Counted from the first letter of the stretch, positions 31,335 to 41,684 are shown. The stretch is 64,000 bases of DNA from Corynebacterium sp. (GCF_030532965.1 NZ_JAUNKC010000004.1:62001-126000), one strand, 5' to 3'. Notes: generated by a model not told the origin, from the letters alone. Made by a program: numbers and translations.

Positions 31335-31805
31335 ATGTCTGCGAAGAACGTTGCGGAGAAGCTGACGGTTTGTGGTTTTGCGCTGCCCGACGTGGCTGAG
31401 GTTTTAGCTGCTGAGGGGCTGGAGTTTCTCGATGAAGGTGACCGAATAGTCACCGGATTCGTAGATCAGGCCGTATTTTTCCAGGTGAAGGGCGATTTCT
31501 TGGTTGTGTGTTCCGTGTGGCGTGGCACGGTTCCGGTCGCGAAGGCGACCCGGTTACTGTCGTTGTGTTATGACTGGAATACGATGCACGATGCTCCTAC
31601 CTTGCAGTTTGAGGAGACGGGCTCTGGTTCGTTGGAATTGCGGTGTCGGCGTAGTTTGCGGGTTGGTGACGGGGTTAGTTTTAACCAGTTAGGGGCGTTT
31701 GTGATCACTACCCTTGATGCGTTTATGGCATGTTGGAATTATGTGGCTGGCGAGTTGCCCTATTACGTGAATTGGCCGTTGCCGGGTGTTAATGGGGTTT
31801 CGTAG
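31335..31805 (+). CDS. YbjN domain protein (first of two)
   Basis: Protein of 156 residues with the YbjN/T3SS-chaperone-like fold: FQVKGDFLVVCSVWRGTVPV, then WNTMHDAPTLQFEE and a closing helix FMACWNYV. YbjN proteins resemble type III secretion chaperones and are common in actinobacteria with no settled function. It ends 10 bp before the second YbjN gene, so they form an operon downstream of the epimerase. Confidence 0.75.
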   Translation: MSAKNVAEKLTVCGFALPDVAEVLAAEGLEFLDEGDRIVTGFVDQAVFFQVKGDFLVVCSVWRGTVPVAKATRLLSLCYDWNTMHDAPTLQFEETGSGSLELRCRRSLRVGDGVSFNQLGAFVITTLDAFMACWNYVAGELPYYVNWPLPGVNGVS

Positions 31806-31815
31806 GAGGGGTGTC

Positions 31816-32292
31816 GTGGTGAGGAAGTCGCGTAAGCCAGCGGATTCGCAGCATATTCCGGTTGCGGTGAATTTTGGTATGGTGATTGCTGCTATGTCGG
31901 AGTTGGGGATTGCGATTCATCCGGCTTCGCAGAAGGCCAACAGAGGTCGGGCCAGTATTAATGGCGTGCCGTTTTTGTTTGCGTTGCTTCCTACCGCCGC
32001 TATTGTGCGGGGTGTGGTCGAGTTTCCGGATCCGAGCGCGGCTGATGATGTGATTCCGCATGTGTCATGGTTGTTGGCGTGTAATCAGGTGAATGTTTCG
32101 CTTGATTGCGGTCGCGCTTCGGTCGTTTCGGTTCCGGATGGATATCAGTTGCGTGCTGAGGTGGAATTGCCGCTGGCAACTGGGTTGAGTCGTCGCCAGT
32201 TGCGCTCAGGGTTGCAAGCTGCGGTGGATCAGGTTTTCAGCATTTTGGAGGAGACTGAAGCGGCGCAGCTTAGTACCGGTTCTCGGCCTTAA
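31816..32292 (+). CDS. YbjN domain protein (second of two)
   Basis: Protein of 158 residues from the GTG at 31816 (or 31819), with AGGAGGG (31804-31810) upstream. A frame open to an ATG at 31786 overlaps the first gene and is less likely. The core AVNFGMVIAAMSELGIAIHP...VSWLLACNQVNVSLDCGRAS matches the YbjN layout but diverges strongly from its neighbour. A perfect terminator stem covers its last codons. Confidence 0.7.
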   Translation: MVRKSRKPADSQHIPVAVNFGMVIAAMSELGIAIHPASQKANRGRASINGVPFLFALLPTAAIVRGVVEFPDPSAADDVIPHVSWLLACNQVNVSLDCGRASVVSVPDGYQLRAEVELPLATGLSRRQLRSGLQAAVDQVFSILEETEAAQLSTGSRP

Positions 32293-32304
32293 GCTGCGCC
32301 GCTT
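32258..32304. terminator. Bidirectional terminator between YbjN pair and nusB
   Basis: Perfect 14-bp arms AAGCGGCGCAGCTT (32258-32271) and AAGCTGCGCCGCTT (32291-32304), with the YbjN stop codon in the loop. It separates two convergent transcripts. Confidence 0.8.
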
Positions 32305-32375
32305 GTGTCTAAGGGATAAGGCACAAATATTTCTTTAGCGGCAACCTGTCGCTGCCGCTTAAGTCGGGCCCGAAT

Positions 32376-33263
32376 TTAGTCCTCGACTCCTGGTTGCACG
32401 TCATTGCTGGGTGGCTGCATGGACGCATCGTTTTCGGTATCGACCAGGTCAGCTGCTGTCGATGACGACATGGTTTCCTCAAGCTGATTGCCAGTCGCTT
32501 CAACTGCTGACGTCGTTTCTGAGTCGTTCATGACCTCCTCGGCGCTGGCCTCTTCCACAGCCTCGTTTGCGATGAAGGTCTCGCTATGAACAGTGTCGTC
32601 ATCGTCTGTGTCCTGGGCATCGACGATGGAGGTTTCCGCTGCCGCGAGTGCCTCCTCGAACGATAACGCTAAGATCCCATCGTCGCTAAGCTTTTCGACG
32701 TCGCTTGCCGTCGCGGTTTCCGAATCAGACTCAGCATCTTCATCGGATTCAATGTCGTCGCCAAGCTCCGGCGTTGGGGAGCGCAGTTCGTCGATGTTTT
32801 TTAAGGCGGAGTCTAAAACGGCGTTGATGTATGCCGGTGCGGTAGCGCCAGAATACTGGGCTGCCATTTCGATCGCCTCGGTCATTGCGGTTTTCAGCGG
32901 AACGTCTTCGTTGAAGATCATTTCCCACACGGCCACCCGCAGGATAGCCCGGTCCACCGCTGAGATCCGATGGAGTTCCCAATCTTCTGACAGGTAGGAG
33001 GCAATAACATCGTCGATGCGATTGAGTTCCTCCGCGGCGCCAGCAATGATTTCACGGGTGTATGCGGCGACTGGAGCAACGATGGATTCGTCGATTCGGG
33101 ACAAATGTACTCGGTCTTGCACGATAGCTACCGGATCGACGTCGCGGGCTTCGGCTTCGTACAGGATATCAACGGCACGGCGGCGTGCTTTGAAGCGGGA
33201 TCCGTGCCGTTTCCAGTTTTTCGCCTGGTTGCGCGGTGAGTGTGATGTGTTCGAGTCAGCCAC
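32376..33263 (-). CDS. nusB: Transcription antitermination protein NusB with long acidic tail
   Basis: NusB binds boxA RNA with S10 and promotes rRNA antitermination. Residues about 20-160 are the all-helical NusB domain ([20 protein letters not shown] ... [17 protein letters not shown] ... [14 protein letters not shown]). Typical NusB ends soon after; here about 130 more residues rich in Asp, Glu, Ser and Thr follow, including [17 protein letters not shown]. The GTG at 33263 starts 2 bp after efp stops. One copy of the dispersed 11-mer lies in the tail (32690-32700). Confidence 0.95.
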   Translation of the reverse strand: MADSNTSHSPRNQAKNWKRHGSRFKARRRAVDILYEAEARDVDPVAIVQDRVHLSRIDESIVAPVAAYTREIIAGAAEELNRIDDVIASYLSEDWELHRISAVDRAILRVAVWEMIFNEDVPLKTAMTEAIEMAAQYSGATAPAYINAVLDSALKNIDELRSPTPELGDDIESDEDAESDSETATASDVEKLSDDGILALSFEEALAAAETSIVDAQDTDDDDTVHSETFIANEAVEEASAEEVMNDSETTSAVEATGNQLEETMSSSTAADLVDTENDASMQPPSNDVQPGVED

Positions 33264-33265
33264 GA

Positions 33266-33829
33266 TTAGTTGTTCACGCGGGAGAGGTAGGAACCATTAC
33301 GGGTGTCGACTTTGACGACGTTGCCGGTTTCAATGAACAACGGCACCTGAATCTCAGCACCGGTTTCAAGGGTTGCAGGCTTGGTGCCGCCGGAGGAGCG
33401 GTCGCCTTGCAGGCCTGGTTCGGTGTGGGAAACGGTGAGGTCCATGGAAATCGGAAGCTCCGCGAATAATGGTTCGCCGTCGTGGAAAGAAACCTGAATG
33501 GTGGTGTTTTCCAACATGAACTTTGCACCGTCGCCGACGAGGTGCTCGTCGAGTTCGATTTGTTCGTAGGTTTTATCGTCCATCACCACGTAGGAGGAGC
33601 CATCGTGGTACAGGTAGGTCATGTCGCGGCGGTCGACGGTAGCGGTTTCGACTTTCACACCGGCATTGAAGGTTTTGTCGGTGACCTTGCCGCTGACAAC
33701 GTCCTTGAGTTTGGTGCGGACGAAAGCTGGGCCCTTACCTGGCTTTACGTGCTGGAATTCGATGATTTGCTGGAGCTTGTTGTCGATCTTGAGTACAAGA
33801 CCATTTTTGAAATCAGCTGTGGTTGCCAC
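33266..33829 (-). CDS. efp: Translation elongation factor P
   Basis: Relieves ribosome stalling at polyproline. 187 residues: KOW-like N-terminal domain, the tip loop [14 protein letters not shown] with the conserved Lys, and two OB domains. The GTG start at 33829 follows pepQ by about 300 bp and precedes nusB by 2 bp. The genus' usual pepQ-efp-nusB order is kept. No EF-P modification gene is in the window. Confidence 0.97.
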   Translation of the reverse strand: MATTADFKNGLVLKIDNKLQQIIEFQHVKPGKGPAFVRTKLKDVVSGKVTDKTFNAGVKVETATVDRRDMTYLYHDGSSYVVMDDKTYEQIELDEHLVGDGAKFMLENTTIQVSFHDGEPLFAELPISMDLTVSHTEPGLQGDRSSGGTKPATLETGAEIQVPLFIETGNVVKVDTRNGSYLSRVNN

Positions 33830-34130
33830 GACAGGTTACTTCCTAACAGGTTTGAATTTTTCAAGGGTTTAACACAAAAACCGCAATCTGGTTTTCTAAC
33901 TGTGCAAGGGTACACCACTTTAGCAACGATGCGCTAACCCGCAACGACGCAATAAGGAAGAAATCTTGGATATTTCATCACACGCAACCACAGCATCTAT
34001 CTGTTCGACAGCTGAAAATTTTCGTACAATGCCTTAAACTGCAACGACCACTGGCCCACCGACACAAGCTGTAAGCTGCGTGTCGGCGGGCCAGGTAACC
34101 AGCGATAATGGTTGCGCACCGGGTGCGTTA
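33830..34130. other. 301-bp pepQ-efp gap, no gene
   Basis: No gene seen. It contains a long GC-rich hairpin downstream of pepQ (34051-34094), then AT-rich sequence (33950-34040) that should hold the efp promoter. Confidence 0.55.
34051..34094 (-). terminator. Hairpin terminator after pepQ
   Basis: Arms CTGGCCC-A-CCGACAC (34051-34065) and GTGTCGG-C-GGGCCAG (34080-34094): 14 of 15 positions pair. No T-run follows, as in many actinobacterial terminators. Confidence 0.65.
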
Positions 34131-35222
34131 CTACACGATCAGTAGGTCTTTCGGTAACCGGGTGAGGTTTTCGGCAACACCGCTGGTGATCAGAAGCGTA
34201 TCCTCAATGCGCACTCCCCCCTTACCCGGAACATAAATCCCCGGCTCGATGGTCAAGGTCATGTTCTCGGCCAATTCACCAGAACCGGTAACTGCGGCCC
34301 ACGGAGCTTCGTGCACATCCAAACCGATCCCGTGGCCAGTGGAGTGAACGAAATAGTCGCCGTAACCCGCGTCGGTGATGACATCGCGACACGCCTTGTC
34401 GACGTCGACAAGCTGCGCCCCAGGAACGGCGGCCGCGCAGCCTGCTAATTGTGCCCGCAACACGATCTCGTAGATTTCTTGAGCAAAATCGGAAGCCTCG
34501 CCCACCACGACCGTACGGGTCGTATCGGAATTAAAACCTCGATCATGGGCACCAAAATCAATAGTGACCAGATCCCCTACCTCAATAACCCGATCAGTTG
34601 CGCTGTGGTGCGGCTTGGCGGAATTCGGCCCGGAGGCAACAATCGTATCGAAGCTTGGCCGTTCCGCGCCCTTGACGCGCATCCTGTATTCCAAGTCGCC
34701 CGCGACTTCGCGTTCGGTGCGGCCAGCCCGAATGAGGCCAGCATCGACGATTTCTTGGAACGCAGAATTTGCAAGCTCCGCCACCGCGCGTAGCCGTTCC
34801 CGTTCCAATGGGTCCTTGGTTATCCGAATCTCCTCAATCACCCCGGAGATCGGCACCAAGGTGACGTCTTCGCCGCAGACCTCTTCGAGTTTTTTAAACT
34901 CCGCCACCGAAACGAAGTCCGCTTCGAAACCGACCCGGCGCGGCCCCGTAATCTTCGATAATAGGGTGGTTGCGCAGGCACGGGCGTTGATGGCCTCAAT
35001 ATCAGGGACTTCTTCGGCGATTTGGGTGGTGTATCGACCGTCCGTTGCCATCAAGGCGGAGAGGTCTTTATACACTGTCAACGCCGCATTGGAGCCGGAA
35101 AAGCCGGAGAGATATCGAACGTGGGTGAGATGGGTTACCAGCATGACGTCTACGCGTTGGGCTGCTAGTTTCGCCGCCAGTGCGCGACGCCGGGTTAAGA
35201 ATCGAGTATCCGATAAAGCCAC
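34131..35222 (-). CDS. pepQ: Xaa-Pro aminopeptidase / prolidase (M24)
   Basis: Metallopeptidase acting on X-Pro peptides. The pita-bread metal ligands are visible in TIDFGAHDRGFNSDTTRT (two Asp), HSTGHGIGLDVHE (His) and LTIEPGIYV (Glu), plus a final Glu near RIEDTLLI. The N-terminal creatinase-like domain is about 1-125. 363 residues, GTG start with AAGGAT. The gene contains CTTGTCGACGTCGACAAG, a palindrome made of two overlapping copies of the variant 11-mer (34395-34412). Confidence 0.95.
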   Translation of the reverse strand: MALSDTRFLTRRRALAAKLAAQRVDVMLVTHLTHVRYLSGFSGSNAALTVYKDLSALMATDGRYTTQIAEEVPDIEAINARACATTLLSKITGPRRVGFEADFVSVAEFKKLEEVCGEDVTLVPISGVIEEIRITKDPLERERLRAVAELANSAFQEIVDAGLIRAGRTEREVAGDLEYRMRVKGAERPSFDTIVASGPNSAKPHHSATDRVIEVGDLVTIDFGAHDRGFNSDTTRTVVVGEASDFAQEIYEIVLRAQLAGCAAAVPGAQLVDVDKACRDVITDAGYGDYFVHSTGHGIGLDVHEAPWAAVTGSGELAENMTLTIEPGIYVPGKGGVRIEDTLLITSGVAENLTRLPKDLLIV

Positions 35223-35361
35223 GATGAATCCTTAAGATCGCAAGTAGGCTGAGGTCAAAGACTTCAACCAGTTATTTTATGTGTATGTGTCACCCGCCTA
35301 CCGGCCATTCATAACCGGTAGGTTGTGCTGGTGAAAGGTTGTGATTTTTATAATAAGCGGT

Positions 35362-35799
35362 TTAGGGTTTCTGGGTGCTTAATGCATCAATGGCGAGTAG
35401 ATAACCGTGAGTTCCTAAACCTGCGATCACGCCGATCGCTAACGGCGACAGGTAGCTATGGTGGCGGAACGGTTCCCGCGCGTGGATGTTGGAAATGTGC
35501 ACTTCGATGAAACCAGCGAGATCCGCAACCTCGGCTAGTGCGTCGCGTAGTGCGACGGAGGTGTGTGTGAATCCGCCTGGGTTGATGATGACTGGCCAGT
35601 TATTATCTGCTGCTTCGTGGACCCATTCGATCAATTGCCCCTCGTGGTTTGATTGCCGACAATCTAGCGTAATGTTCCGGGATGCGGCGTGGCGGGTGAT
35701 TTTTTCTTCCAGGTCGGTCAGTGTAGTTGAGCCGTAGATTTCCGGTTGTCGTTTGCCCAGGCGATCTAAGTTTGGGCCGTTGAGAACCAAAATGTGCAT
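35362..35799 (-). CDS. aroQ: 3-Dehydroquinate dehydratase, type II
   Basis: Third step of the shikimate pathway. 145 residues. Signature [18 protein letters not shown] with the catalytic Tyr, then [16 protein letters not shown] and VEVHISN-like [17 protein letters not shown]. The ATG at 35799 has AAGGAG; the frame open to 35883 lies inside aroB. It follows aroB by 15 bp. Confidence 0.96.
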   Translation of the reverse strand: MHILVLNGPNLDRLGKRQPEIYGSTTLTDLEEKITRHAASRNITLDCRQSNHEGQLIEWVHEAADNNWPVIINPGGFTHTSVALRDALAEVADLAGFIEVHISNIHAREPFRHHSYLSPLAIGVIAGLGTHGYLLAIDALSTQKP

Positions 35800-35813
35800 G
35801 AGGACTCCTTGCG

Positions 35814-36890
35814 TTAGGCTTCCGATAGTGCCTGGTAGGCGGCTAACAGTTCGGTCTGGGTGGCATCTTCCAGGCGGGTGCATTCGCCGACGGATTGAAG
35901 CGCCACGAATCTAATCTTGCCGTCCCGATTCTTCTTGTCCTTGGTCATTGCGCCGTACAGTACGTCAAATTCTCCGGCCTTATAGCTCGTTGGAAGGCCA
36001 ATCGATGCCAAAATGTCGTAGTGGCGCTGTAGCAGGTCCGCGTCAATCAAGCCGCGACGGTGGCTTAATTCGGCGATGAAGATCATGCCCACTGCTACGG
36101 CGCATCCGTGGCGCCAATGGAAGTTTTCGGCTAATTCGATGGCGTGGCCGAAGGTGTGACCGTAATTCAGGATTTCCCGAAGTCCTGATTCTTTCAAATC
36201 TTGACCGACAACGGAGGCTTTCACTCGCACTGACCGGGCTATCAATTCGGGGAGATGCCCGTCTACGTTTAAGCATTGGTTGGGATCTTGTTCGTAGAGT
36301 TTGAGGATTTCTGGGTCGGCGATGAATCCGGTTTTGATAATTTCTGCCGAGCCTGCGACGAGTTCCTCGCGCGGTAGCGACTGTAATAAATCGAGGTCAA
36401 TGTAGACGCCTCGGGGTTCGTGGAATGCCCCCACGAGGTTTTTTCCGGCTGCGGTATTGATCCCGGTTTTTCCGCCGACTGCGGCATCAACCATCGCCAA
36501 CAGTGTTGTTGGCACCTGAAGTACTGCTATTCCACGCATCCAGGTTGCTGCGACGAATCCGGCAAGGTCGGTGGCAGCGCCGCCGCCTAGGCCGATTACT
36601 AGGTCGCGTCGGCCGAAGGATTTCTCCCCCAGTTGATTCCAACACGTTTCTGCGACGCTGAGGGTTTTTCCGGCTTCGGCATCCGGAATCGTGATGATGT
36701 GAGTCTCGATACCGTTTTCTTCCGCGCGTTGTGCCACTGTGTGTGCGTAGTTTGCCACGACGTCTTGGGTGATGATTGCCACTTGGCTAGGTTTTATGTT
36801 TGTAATATCGTTCAGAATCGTGTCAATGAGGCCATGGCCGATATGTACGGTATAAGGCTGCGCGCTAGCAACAGTAACTGTGGTGTTCAT
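35814..36890 (-). CDS. aroB: 3-Dehydroquinate synthase
   Basis: Second shikimate-pathway enzyme, NAD- and zinc-dependent. 358 residues. [21 protein letters not shown] binds [22 protein letters not shown] and [11 protein letters not shown] supply the metal and substrate sites. It lies between aroK (upstream) and aroQ (15 bp downstream). Confidence 0.97.
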   Translation of the reverse strand: MNTTVTVASAQPYTVHIGHGLIDTILNDITNIKPSQVAIITQDVVANYAHTVAQRAEENGIETHIITIPDAEAGKTLSVAETCWNQLGEKSFGRRDLVIGLGGGAATDLAGFVAATWMRGIAVLQVPTTLLAMVDAAVGGKTGINTAAGKNLVGAFHEPRGVYIDLDLLQSLPREELVAGSAEIIKTGFIADPEILKLYEQDPNQCLNVDGHLPELIARSVRVKASVVGQDLKESGLREILNYGHTFGHAIELAENFHWRHGCAVAVGMIFIAELSHRRGLIDADLLQRHYDILASIGLPTSYKAGEFDVLYGAMTKDKKNRDGKIRFVALQSVGECTRLEDATQTELLAAYQALSEA

Positions 36891-36993
36891 AGGTGTCTTT
36901 CGTGTTCAAGGTGCCATTTGTTGAATGATCCGAAACCGAAATCTGCGTGACAGTGGGTAGTTTTCTTAGTGCGGGTTAGGCGACAGTTGTCGG

Positions 36994-37512
36994 TTAAGCC
37001 TGTTTGTTGTTGTCGATTACAGAAAGTATATCGGCCACCGCTTGCTGTGGGGTACGTAGATCCGTGCGGATTTTTTGGTCGGCAACCTCGGCGTACAGGT
37101 GGTTTCGGTTATCAAGTAATTCTTGATATCGCGCATGGGGGTTTTCCGCGTGAAGAATTGGGCGGGAATCATCGTGGCTGGTTCGACGAACCCCTTCATC
37201 GGCGGGGATATCTAGCCACACGACAAACACGTCTAAAAGTTTCATCCGGGTAGAATCCGTCACCACCGCGCCGCCGCCGAGACTGAGCACTGCATGTTGT
37301 GTCAAGGCCGCGGCGACTTGTTCTGCTTCGACCCGACGGAACTCGGGTTCACCAGCAGCGGTAAAAAACTCACCACACGCCATACCTGTCGACTCTTCGA
37401 TAAGGAGGTCGGTGTCTAGAAACTGCACGCCCAACGCCCGGGCGAGCCGCCGACCGATGGTTGATTTACCCGAGCCTGGTGGCCCAACGAGGACAACTGC
37501 GGGTTCTGCCAT
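36994..37512 (-). CDS. aroK: Shikimate kinase
   Basis: Phosphorylates shikimate. The P-loop is LVGPPGSGKSTIGRRLA (residues 8-24). FLDTDLLIEESTG binds Mg and shikimate; LSLGGGAVV gives the GGGxV loop. 172 residues. It lies 33 bp after aroC and 103 bp before aroB. Confidence 0.97.
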   Translation of the reverse strand: MAEPAVVLVGPPGSGKSTIGRRLARALGVQFLDTDLLIEESTGMACGEFFTAAGEPEFRRVEAEQVAAALTQHAVLSLGGGAVVTDSTRMKLLDVFVVWLDIPADEGVRRTSHDDSRPILHAENPHARYQELLDNRNHLYAEVADQKIRTDLRTPQQAVADILSVIDNNKQA

Positions 37513-37545
37513 ATGCTTCCTTTTAAACCTAGGTGACCGTGACGA

Positions 37546-38748
37546 TTAAAACTGCAGCCGCTTTTCGACGCGCTCAAGGTAGCCTGCGATGTTACGTTTG
37601 GTTTCCGACAGGCTGTCGCCGCCGAATTTCTGCAACACCGCCCGGGCCAACACCAACGCCACCATGGCTTCGGCCACTACCCCGGCCGCTGGCACTGCAC
37701 ACACATCAGAGCGTTGGTGAATTCCGGTAGCAGGTTTTCCGGTAGCCATGTCCACTGTTTTTAGCGCACGCGGCACGGTCGAGATGGGCTTCATAGCGGC
37801 GCGCACCCGAAGCGTTTCACCGTTGGTCATGCCGCCTTCAAGACCACCGGCCCGATTGGTGGTTCGCCGGAGGATGCCGTCTTCACGCACCATTTCATCG
37901 TGCGCCTCTGATCCCCTGCGCCGAGCCTCGGCAAACCCGTCACCGATTTCCACGCCTTTGATTGCTTGAATGCTCATTACTGCGGCCGCGAGCTGTGCAT
38001 CTAAACGGTCCTCGGCCGAGATGTGAGACCCCAAACCAATCGGTAATCCGCTGACCAGAACTTCAACGACGCCACCTAAGGTGTCGCCTTGTTTCTTCGC
38101 GGCTTCGATTTCAGCGATCATGCTAGCCTCTGCTTCCGCGTTAGCTGCCCGAACTGGTGATGCATCAATGCGTTGCAGATCGTCAAAAGTCGGGTCGTCG
38201 CCATCGGCGGGTTGAGAGGCACCAATGGAGATAACATGGGAAAAGACTTCCACTCCGAGAGTTTCCCGGAGGAAATTCCGCGCCACAGTTGCCGCCGCAA
38301 CCCGGGCCGCGGTTTCACGTGCGGAAGCGCGTTCCAAGATTGGGCGAGCCTCGTCCAGATCGTATTTCAACATTCCGGCGAAGTCCGCATGGCCAGGCCG
38401 AGGGCGGGTGAGTTTAGCCGCACGGCCGGAGCTCATCGCCGAGGCGATCTCCGGATCATCGAGATCAAGCGGGTCGGCGGACATGATGGTCGTCCATTTC
38501 GGCCACTCGGTATTGCCGATCATGATGGCGATCGGACTACCCAGCGTCTCCCCATGGCGCACACCGCCTAGGATGGTCACATCGTCTGCTTCAAATTTCA
38601 TGCGCGCACCGCGACCGTAGCCCAGTCGGCGCCGGGCTAACTGATACGAAATATCATCGCGGGTGATGGGCACACCTGCGGGCATGCGCTCAAGCATTGC
38701 GACCAAAGCTTGGCCGTGAGATTCTCCTGAAGTAGTCCAACGAAGCAT
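37546..38748 (-). CDS. aroC: Chorismate synthase
   Basis: Makes chorismate from EPSP with reduced FMN. 400 residues. Signatures: [20 protein letters not shown] at the N-terminus, [15 protein letters not shown] and [17 protein letters not shown]. The C-terminal RVEKRLQF overlaps a copy of the dispersed 11-mer (37560-37570). It heads aroC-aroK-aroB-aroQ. Confidence 0.97.
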   Translation of the reverse strand: MLRWTTSGESHGQALVAMLERMPAGVPITRDDISYQLARRRLGYGRGARMKFEADDVTILGGVRHGETLGSPIAIMIGNTEWPKWTTIMSADPLDLDDPEIASAMSSGRAAKLTRPRPGHADFAGMLKYDLDEARPILERASARETAARVAAATVARNFLRETLGVEVFSHVISIGASQPADGDDPTFDDLQRIDASPVRAANAEAEASMIAEIEAAKKQGDTLGGVVEVLVSGLPIGLGSHISAEDRLDAQLAAAVMSIQAIKGVEIGDGFAEARRRGSEAHDEMVREDGILRRTTNRAGGLEGGMTNGETLRVRAAMKPISTVPRALKTVDMATGKPATGIHQRSDVCAVPAAGVVAEAMVALVLARAVLQKFGGDSLSETKRNIAGYLERVEKRLQF

Positions 38749-38798
38749 GTTGGCAATTATGACACGCTGAAGCGGAAAACTTGGCTTTTACCCCCGGT

Positions 38799-39383
38799 TT
38801 ATGGGGAGAAAATACGCGCCTCGGGACACAGCACCATAACAACAGCAGTAGCCACTAACATTGCGGGACCATGCGGAACTTTCACTCGACCTAGACGGCG
38901 TGCCTGATAATACGAGCCGTCGTTATTTATCACATCTGAAGTGCCCACCCAGGCAGGATTGTTCTCCCGATACTCTTCCAGCGTCACGGGCGTCTTTCGT
39001 AACCACCTATTTGCAATAACCGCTGAACCGATGCTGAGTAATTGCGCCAGCAGCACGGCACCAAACACTGGTACAAGACCAGCTTTTCCAATCAGTGTTC
39101 CCGTGACCAGGGCAAGTTTTATATCCCCACCACCAATTCCGCCTGTGGCTTTGGCACTCAATAGCACTGCAACAATATGGCTTAAGAAATACAATCCTGA
39201 CCATACCAACCCGCCGAGGATAGCCTTCGCCTGGCCAGTGAGTACTGCCAATACCACGATCACAACTACGCCGGGCACAACCAGAAAATTAGGCAGCCGG
39301 TAGTGCCGTAAATCCCACCAGCTAAGGGCAATCGCCCAACTACAACACGCGATATACAACCCGACAACAGCTACTGACTCCAC
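38799..39383 (-). CDS. Prepilin peptidase / A24 aspartic membrane protease
   Basis: Polytopic membrane protein of 194 residues with the two catalytic aspartates of the A24 family: D24 in SWWDLRHYRLPN and D87 in GGIGGGDIKLA. There are about six hydrophobic segments. It would cleave leaders of type IV/Flp-like pilins; no pilin or secretion gene is nearby, though its place next to aroC/aroE is conserved in corynebacteria. No N-terminal methylase domain is present. GTG start with GTGAGG. Confidence 0.88.
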   Translation of the reverse strand: MESVAVVGLYIACCSWAIALSWWDLRHYRLPNFLVVPGVVVIVVLAVLTGQAKAILGGLVWSGLYFLSHIVAVLLSAKATGGIGGGDIKLALVTGTLIGKAGLVPVFGAVLLAQLLSIGSAVIANRWLRKTPVTLEEYRENNPAWVGTSDVINNDGSYYQARRLGRVKVPHGPAMLVATAVVMVLCPEARIFSP

Positions 39384-39406
39384 GAAACCTCACCCCACCG
39401 GAGTCG

Positions 39407-40249
39407 CTACATATCAAGGGCTTGGCACAACGCCTGCCACATTGCTTCCTTCGGCGCCGAGTGGCCGGTAAATTGTTCAAACTGACCGTATGCCTGATGA
39501 GCCAACATCACATGCCCACCCACCGCGGGAATTCCGCTGCCGTGAGCGTGCGCCACCAACGGAGTCGGCCATGGGTCATAGATCACGTCAAGCAGGGGTG
39601 CTTCGGCGATAAGGTGTACGTAATCAGCCAGTCCGGTAGAGGGCACAGTGGACACAATCAACGTGGCGTTGGCGCATATTGCTGAGATGTCTGCATCGAA
39701 ACCCTGGAAATCCACCGTCACACCGCAGGACGCGGCCAATGAAGCAAATTCGCCGCTTCGATCGGAACGGTTAATGATGACGATTTTTCCCGCCCCCAAC
39801 TGCGCAGCCGCCCACACAGCAGGGCGCGCCGTACCCCCAGCGCCGATGATTACCGCATAGTCCGTTTCGGTAAAAAGCTTCCCTCCGACATCAGATCGAT
39901 CGAACAGCACCTTGACCGCGCCGATGATCCCGTCGCAATCGGTATTATCCGCAACCCATTGAGATTCATCACGTCGAACCAATGTATTCGCCGAACCAAT
40001 CACCCGGGCTCGTTCAGTTGCTTCATCCGCCAACGCCAGTGCCTCGAATTTGCACGGCATGGTCACCGAGAAGCCTCTATAGTCGCTACTGGCTTCGGAT
40101 AGGACGCCTGCGAGATCAGACTCACCACATTCGATCCTCCCGTACTGCCAATCCCTTAACCCAAGGGCTGCATAACCCGCATTGTGTAAAACCGGGGACA
40201 AGGAATGTTCAATGGGCTTACCCAATACCGCTGCGCGAAAACCAGTCAC
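39407..40249 (-). CDS. aroE: Shikimate dehydrogenase
   Basis: NADPH-dependent reduction of 3-dehydroshikimate. Substrate site LGKPIEHSLSPVLHNAGY at the N-terminus, then NTDCDGI, and the nucleotide loop VIIGAGGTARPAVWA. The GTG at 40249 has AAAGGGG upstream and gives 280 residues; the frame open to 40294 lacks support. It follows mltG after a terminator. Confidence 0.95.
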   Translation of the reverse strand: MTGFRAAVLGKPIEHSLSPVLHNAGYAALGLRDWQYGRIECGESDLAGVLSEASSDYRGFSVTMPCKFEALALADEATERARVIGSANTLVRRDESQWVADNTDCDGIIGAVKVLFDRSDVGGKLFTETDYAVIIGAGGTARPAVWAAAQLGAGKIVIINRSDRSGEFASLAASCGVTVDFQGFDADISAICANATLIVSTVPSTGLADYVHLIAEAPLLDVIYDPWPTPLVAHAHGSGIPAVGGHVMLAHQAYGQFEQFTGHSAPKEAMWQALCQALDM

Positions 40250-40434
40250 GGTTCCCCTTTCCTGCCGATAGAAATTAGTTGCGTCGCAAAGCAATAAACC
40301 CGCACCACCGTTACAAATAGGCGCGGCTGCTCTCTAACGCTAAGCTGCTTTTCTTCTCAATGCAACACACTTCAAAAACTACGACAATCGTGCCCCAAAC
40401 CAGCTGTACCCAAAAGTGTTCAGCACAAAGAAAA

Positions 40435-40473
40435 CCCACCACCCGTGGCATAATCATTGCCTCGCGTGGTGGG
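40435..40473 (-). terminator. Terminator after mltG
   Basis: Perfect arms CCCACCAC (40435-40442) and GTGGTGGG (40466-40473), followed on the minus strand by TTTTCTTTG. It lies just after the mltG stop codon and separates it from aroE. Confidence 0.85.
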
Positions 40474-40481
40474 AAACAAAG

Positions 40482-41633
40482 CTACCGGTTGGAATCCAAA
40501 ACCCCGTTTGCCAGCGACTCATCAACTGCCGCTAAGTGTTCATCATAAGTATTGGTGAAAACTGTGGTTCCTTGTTTGTCGATAGTGACGAAGAACAACC
40601 ACTCACCTTCCGCAGGATTCTCCATCGCCTCAATGGCTTGGATCGATGCCGCGGCGATCGGAGTCTCCGGCAAGCCTTCTTTAGCGTAGGTGTTCCACGC
40701 GGTTTCGCGCTTGCGATCTTCTTCAGTGGTGGCAACTTCAACGGTTGTCAGGTCGTAATTAACAGTCGAATCAAATTCCAAGCGCATCGGTGCATGGAGC
40801 CGGTTGAGAATCACCCGGGCAACTTTGTCGAAGTCACCAGCCGGTGCCTCCCGCTCGACCAGCGACGCCGCGGTGAGCAACTCATATGGAGTTAAGCCGA
40901 TCGCCTGGGCGCGTTCCTCAATCTTTGTATTGTCGAAGTTCTTCGCCGAGCGAGAAATCAAGTCCGCCAAAATCTCCTGGGCATCACTTTCTGGGTCGAC
41001 AACATACTCACCCGGAACAATCAATCCCTCCAGTCGCTTCGGGTCGTTCCCCCGCGCACGCACTTGCTCCGCTGCCCAGGTTGGAACCCCTAGCTGCTCC
41101 GGATCAACGGTGGCCGCCACCTGCTGGAGCGCCTGAACGCTAATGCAATTGGTCGAACCTTCAGCGCAGGTGACCTTAGAAATCTGCGAGAAGATACCAT
41201 CACGGGTGCCACCAGCCACGACATTGACGTCCATCAAGGTGGCGCCACCAGCGATATCTAGTAACTCGACTTGATTAGCCGGATCCAGCAACGCGGCCAC
41301 TGCGGCGGTAGCACTCATTTCCTGCTGCAGCCGGTACACGCCAGGTTTAATGTTATGCGCCTTGGGGTTACTTAATGCAGCCGCTTGGAAGACCTGTTCA
41401 GTCGCCACGATGTTTCGTTGAACCAGTTCGGGTCCAAGTTCGGAAATGGTGGAACCTTCCGCAATCGTGACTAATTCCACCTGACCATTTCCGGTGCCTT
41501 CGTAGTCAGACGGACCCCGGTTAAACACTGTCACCCCGATATACGCCGTTGCCCCAATGAGCAGAACCAAGCAAGCAATAAGAACCGCTAAGCCTCGTTG
41601 CCGCCGTCTAACGTACTTCCGTTCCATACGCAT
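40482..41633 (-). CDS. mltG: Endolytic murein transglycosylase MltG
   Basis: Membrane-anchored YceG-family enzyme that cuts nascent glycan strands and sets their length. One N-terminal transmembrane helix (about 15-36, LAVLIACLVLLIGATAYIGV) follows a basic cytoplasmic stretch, then an extracellular LysM-like region and the catalytic domain with ASLVEREAPAGDFDKVARVI (catalytic Glu). 383 residues. It follows ruvX by 51 bp, the usual ruvX-mltG pairing upstream of aroE. Confidence 0.93.
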   Translation of the reverse strand: MRMERKYVRRRQRGLAVLIACLVLLIGATAYIGVTVFNRGPSDYEGTGNGQVELVTIAEGSTISELGPELVQRNIVATEQVFQAAALSNPKAHNIKPGVYRLQQEMSATAAVAALLDPANQVELLDIAGGATLMDVNVVAGGTRDGIFSQISKVTCAEGSTNCISVQALQQVAATVDPEQLGVPTWAAEQVRARGNDPKRLEGLIVPGEYVVDPESDAQEILADLISRSAKNFDNTKIEERAQAIGLTPYELLTAASLVEREAPAGDFDKVARVILNRLHAPMRLEFDSTVNYDLTTVEVATTEEDRKRETAWNTYAKEGLPETPIAAASIQAIEAMENPAEGEWLFFVTIDKQGTTVFTNTYDEHLAAVDESLANGVLDSNR

Positions 41634-41684
41634 AATCTTTTAGGATTCTCCTTGCCATAGGGACACTAACGGCAACCAATTTTA

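Noticed and set aside
34564..35235. 223-codon plus frame opposite pepQ
   Set aside because: Antisense shadow; Arg/Ser-rich, no family features.
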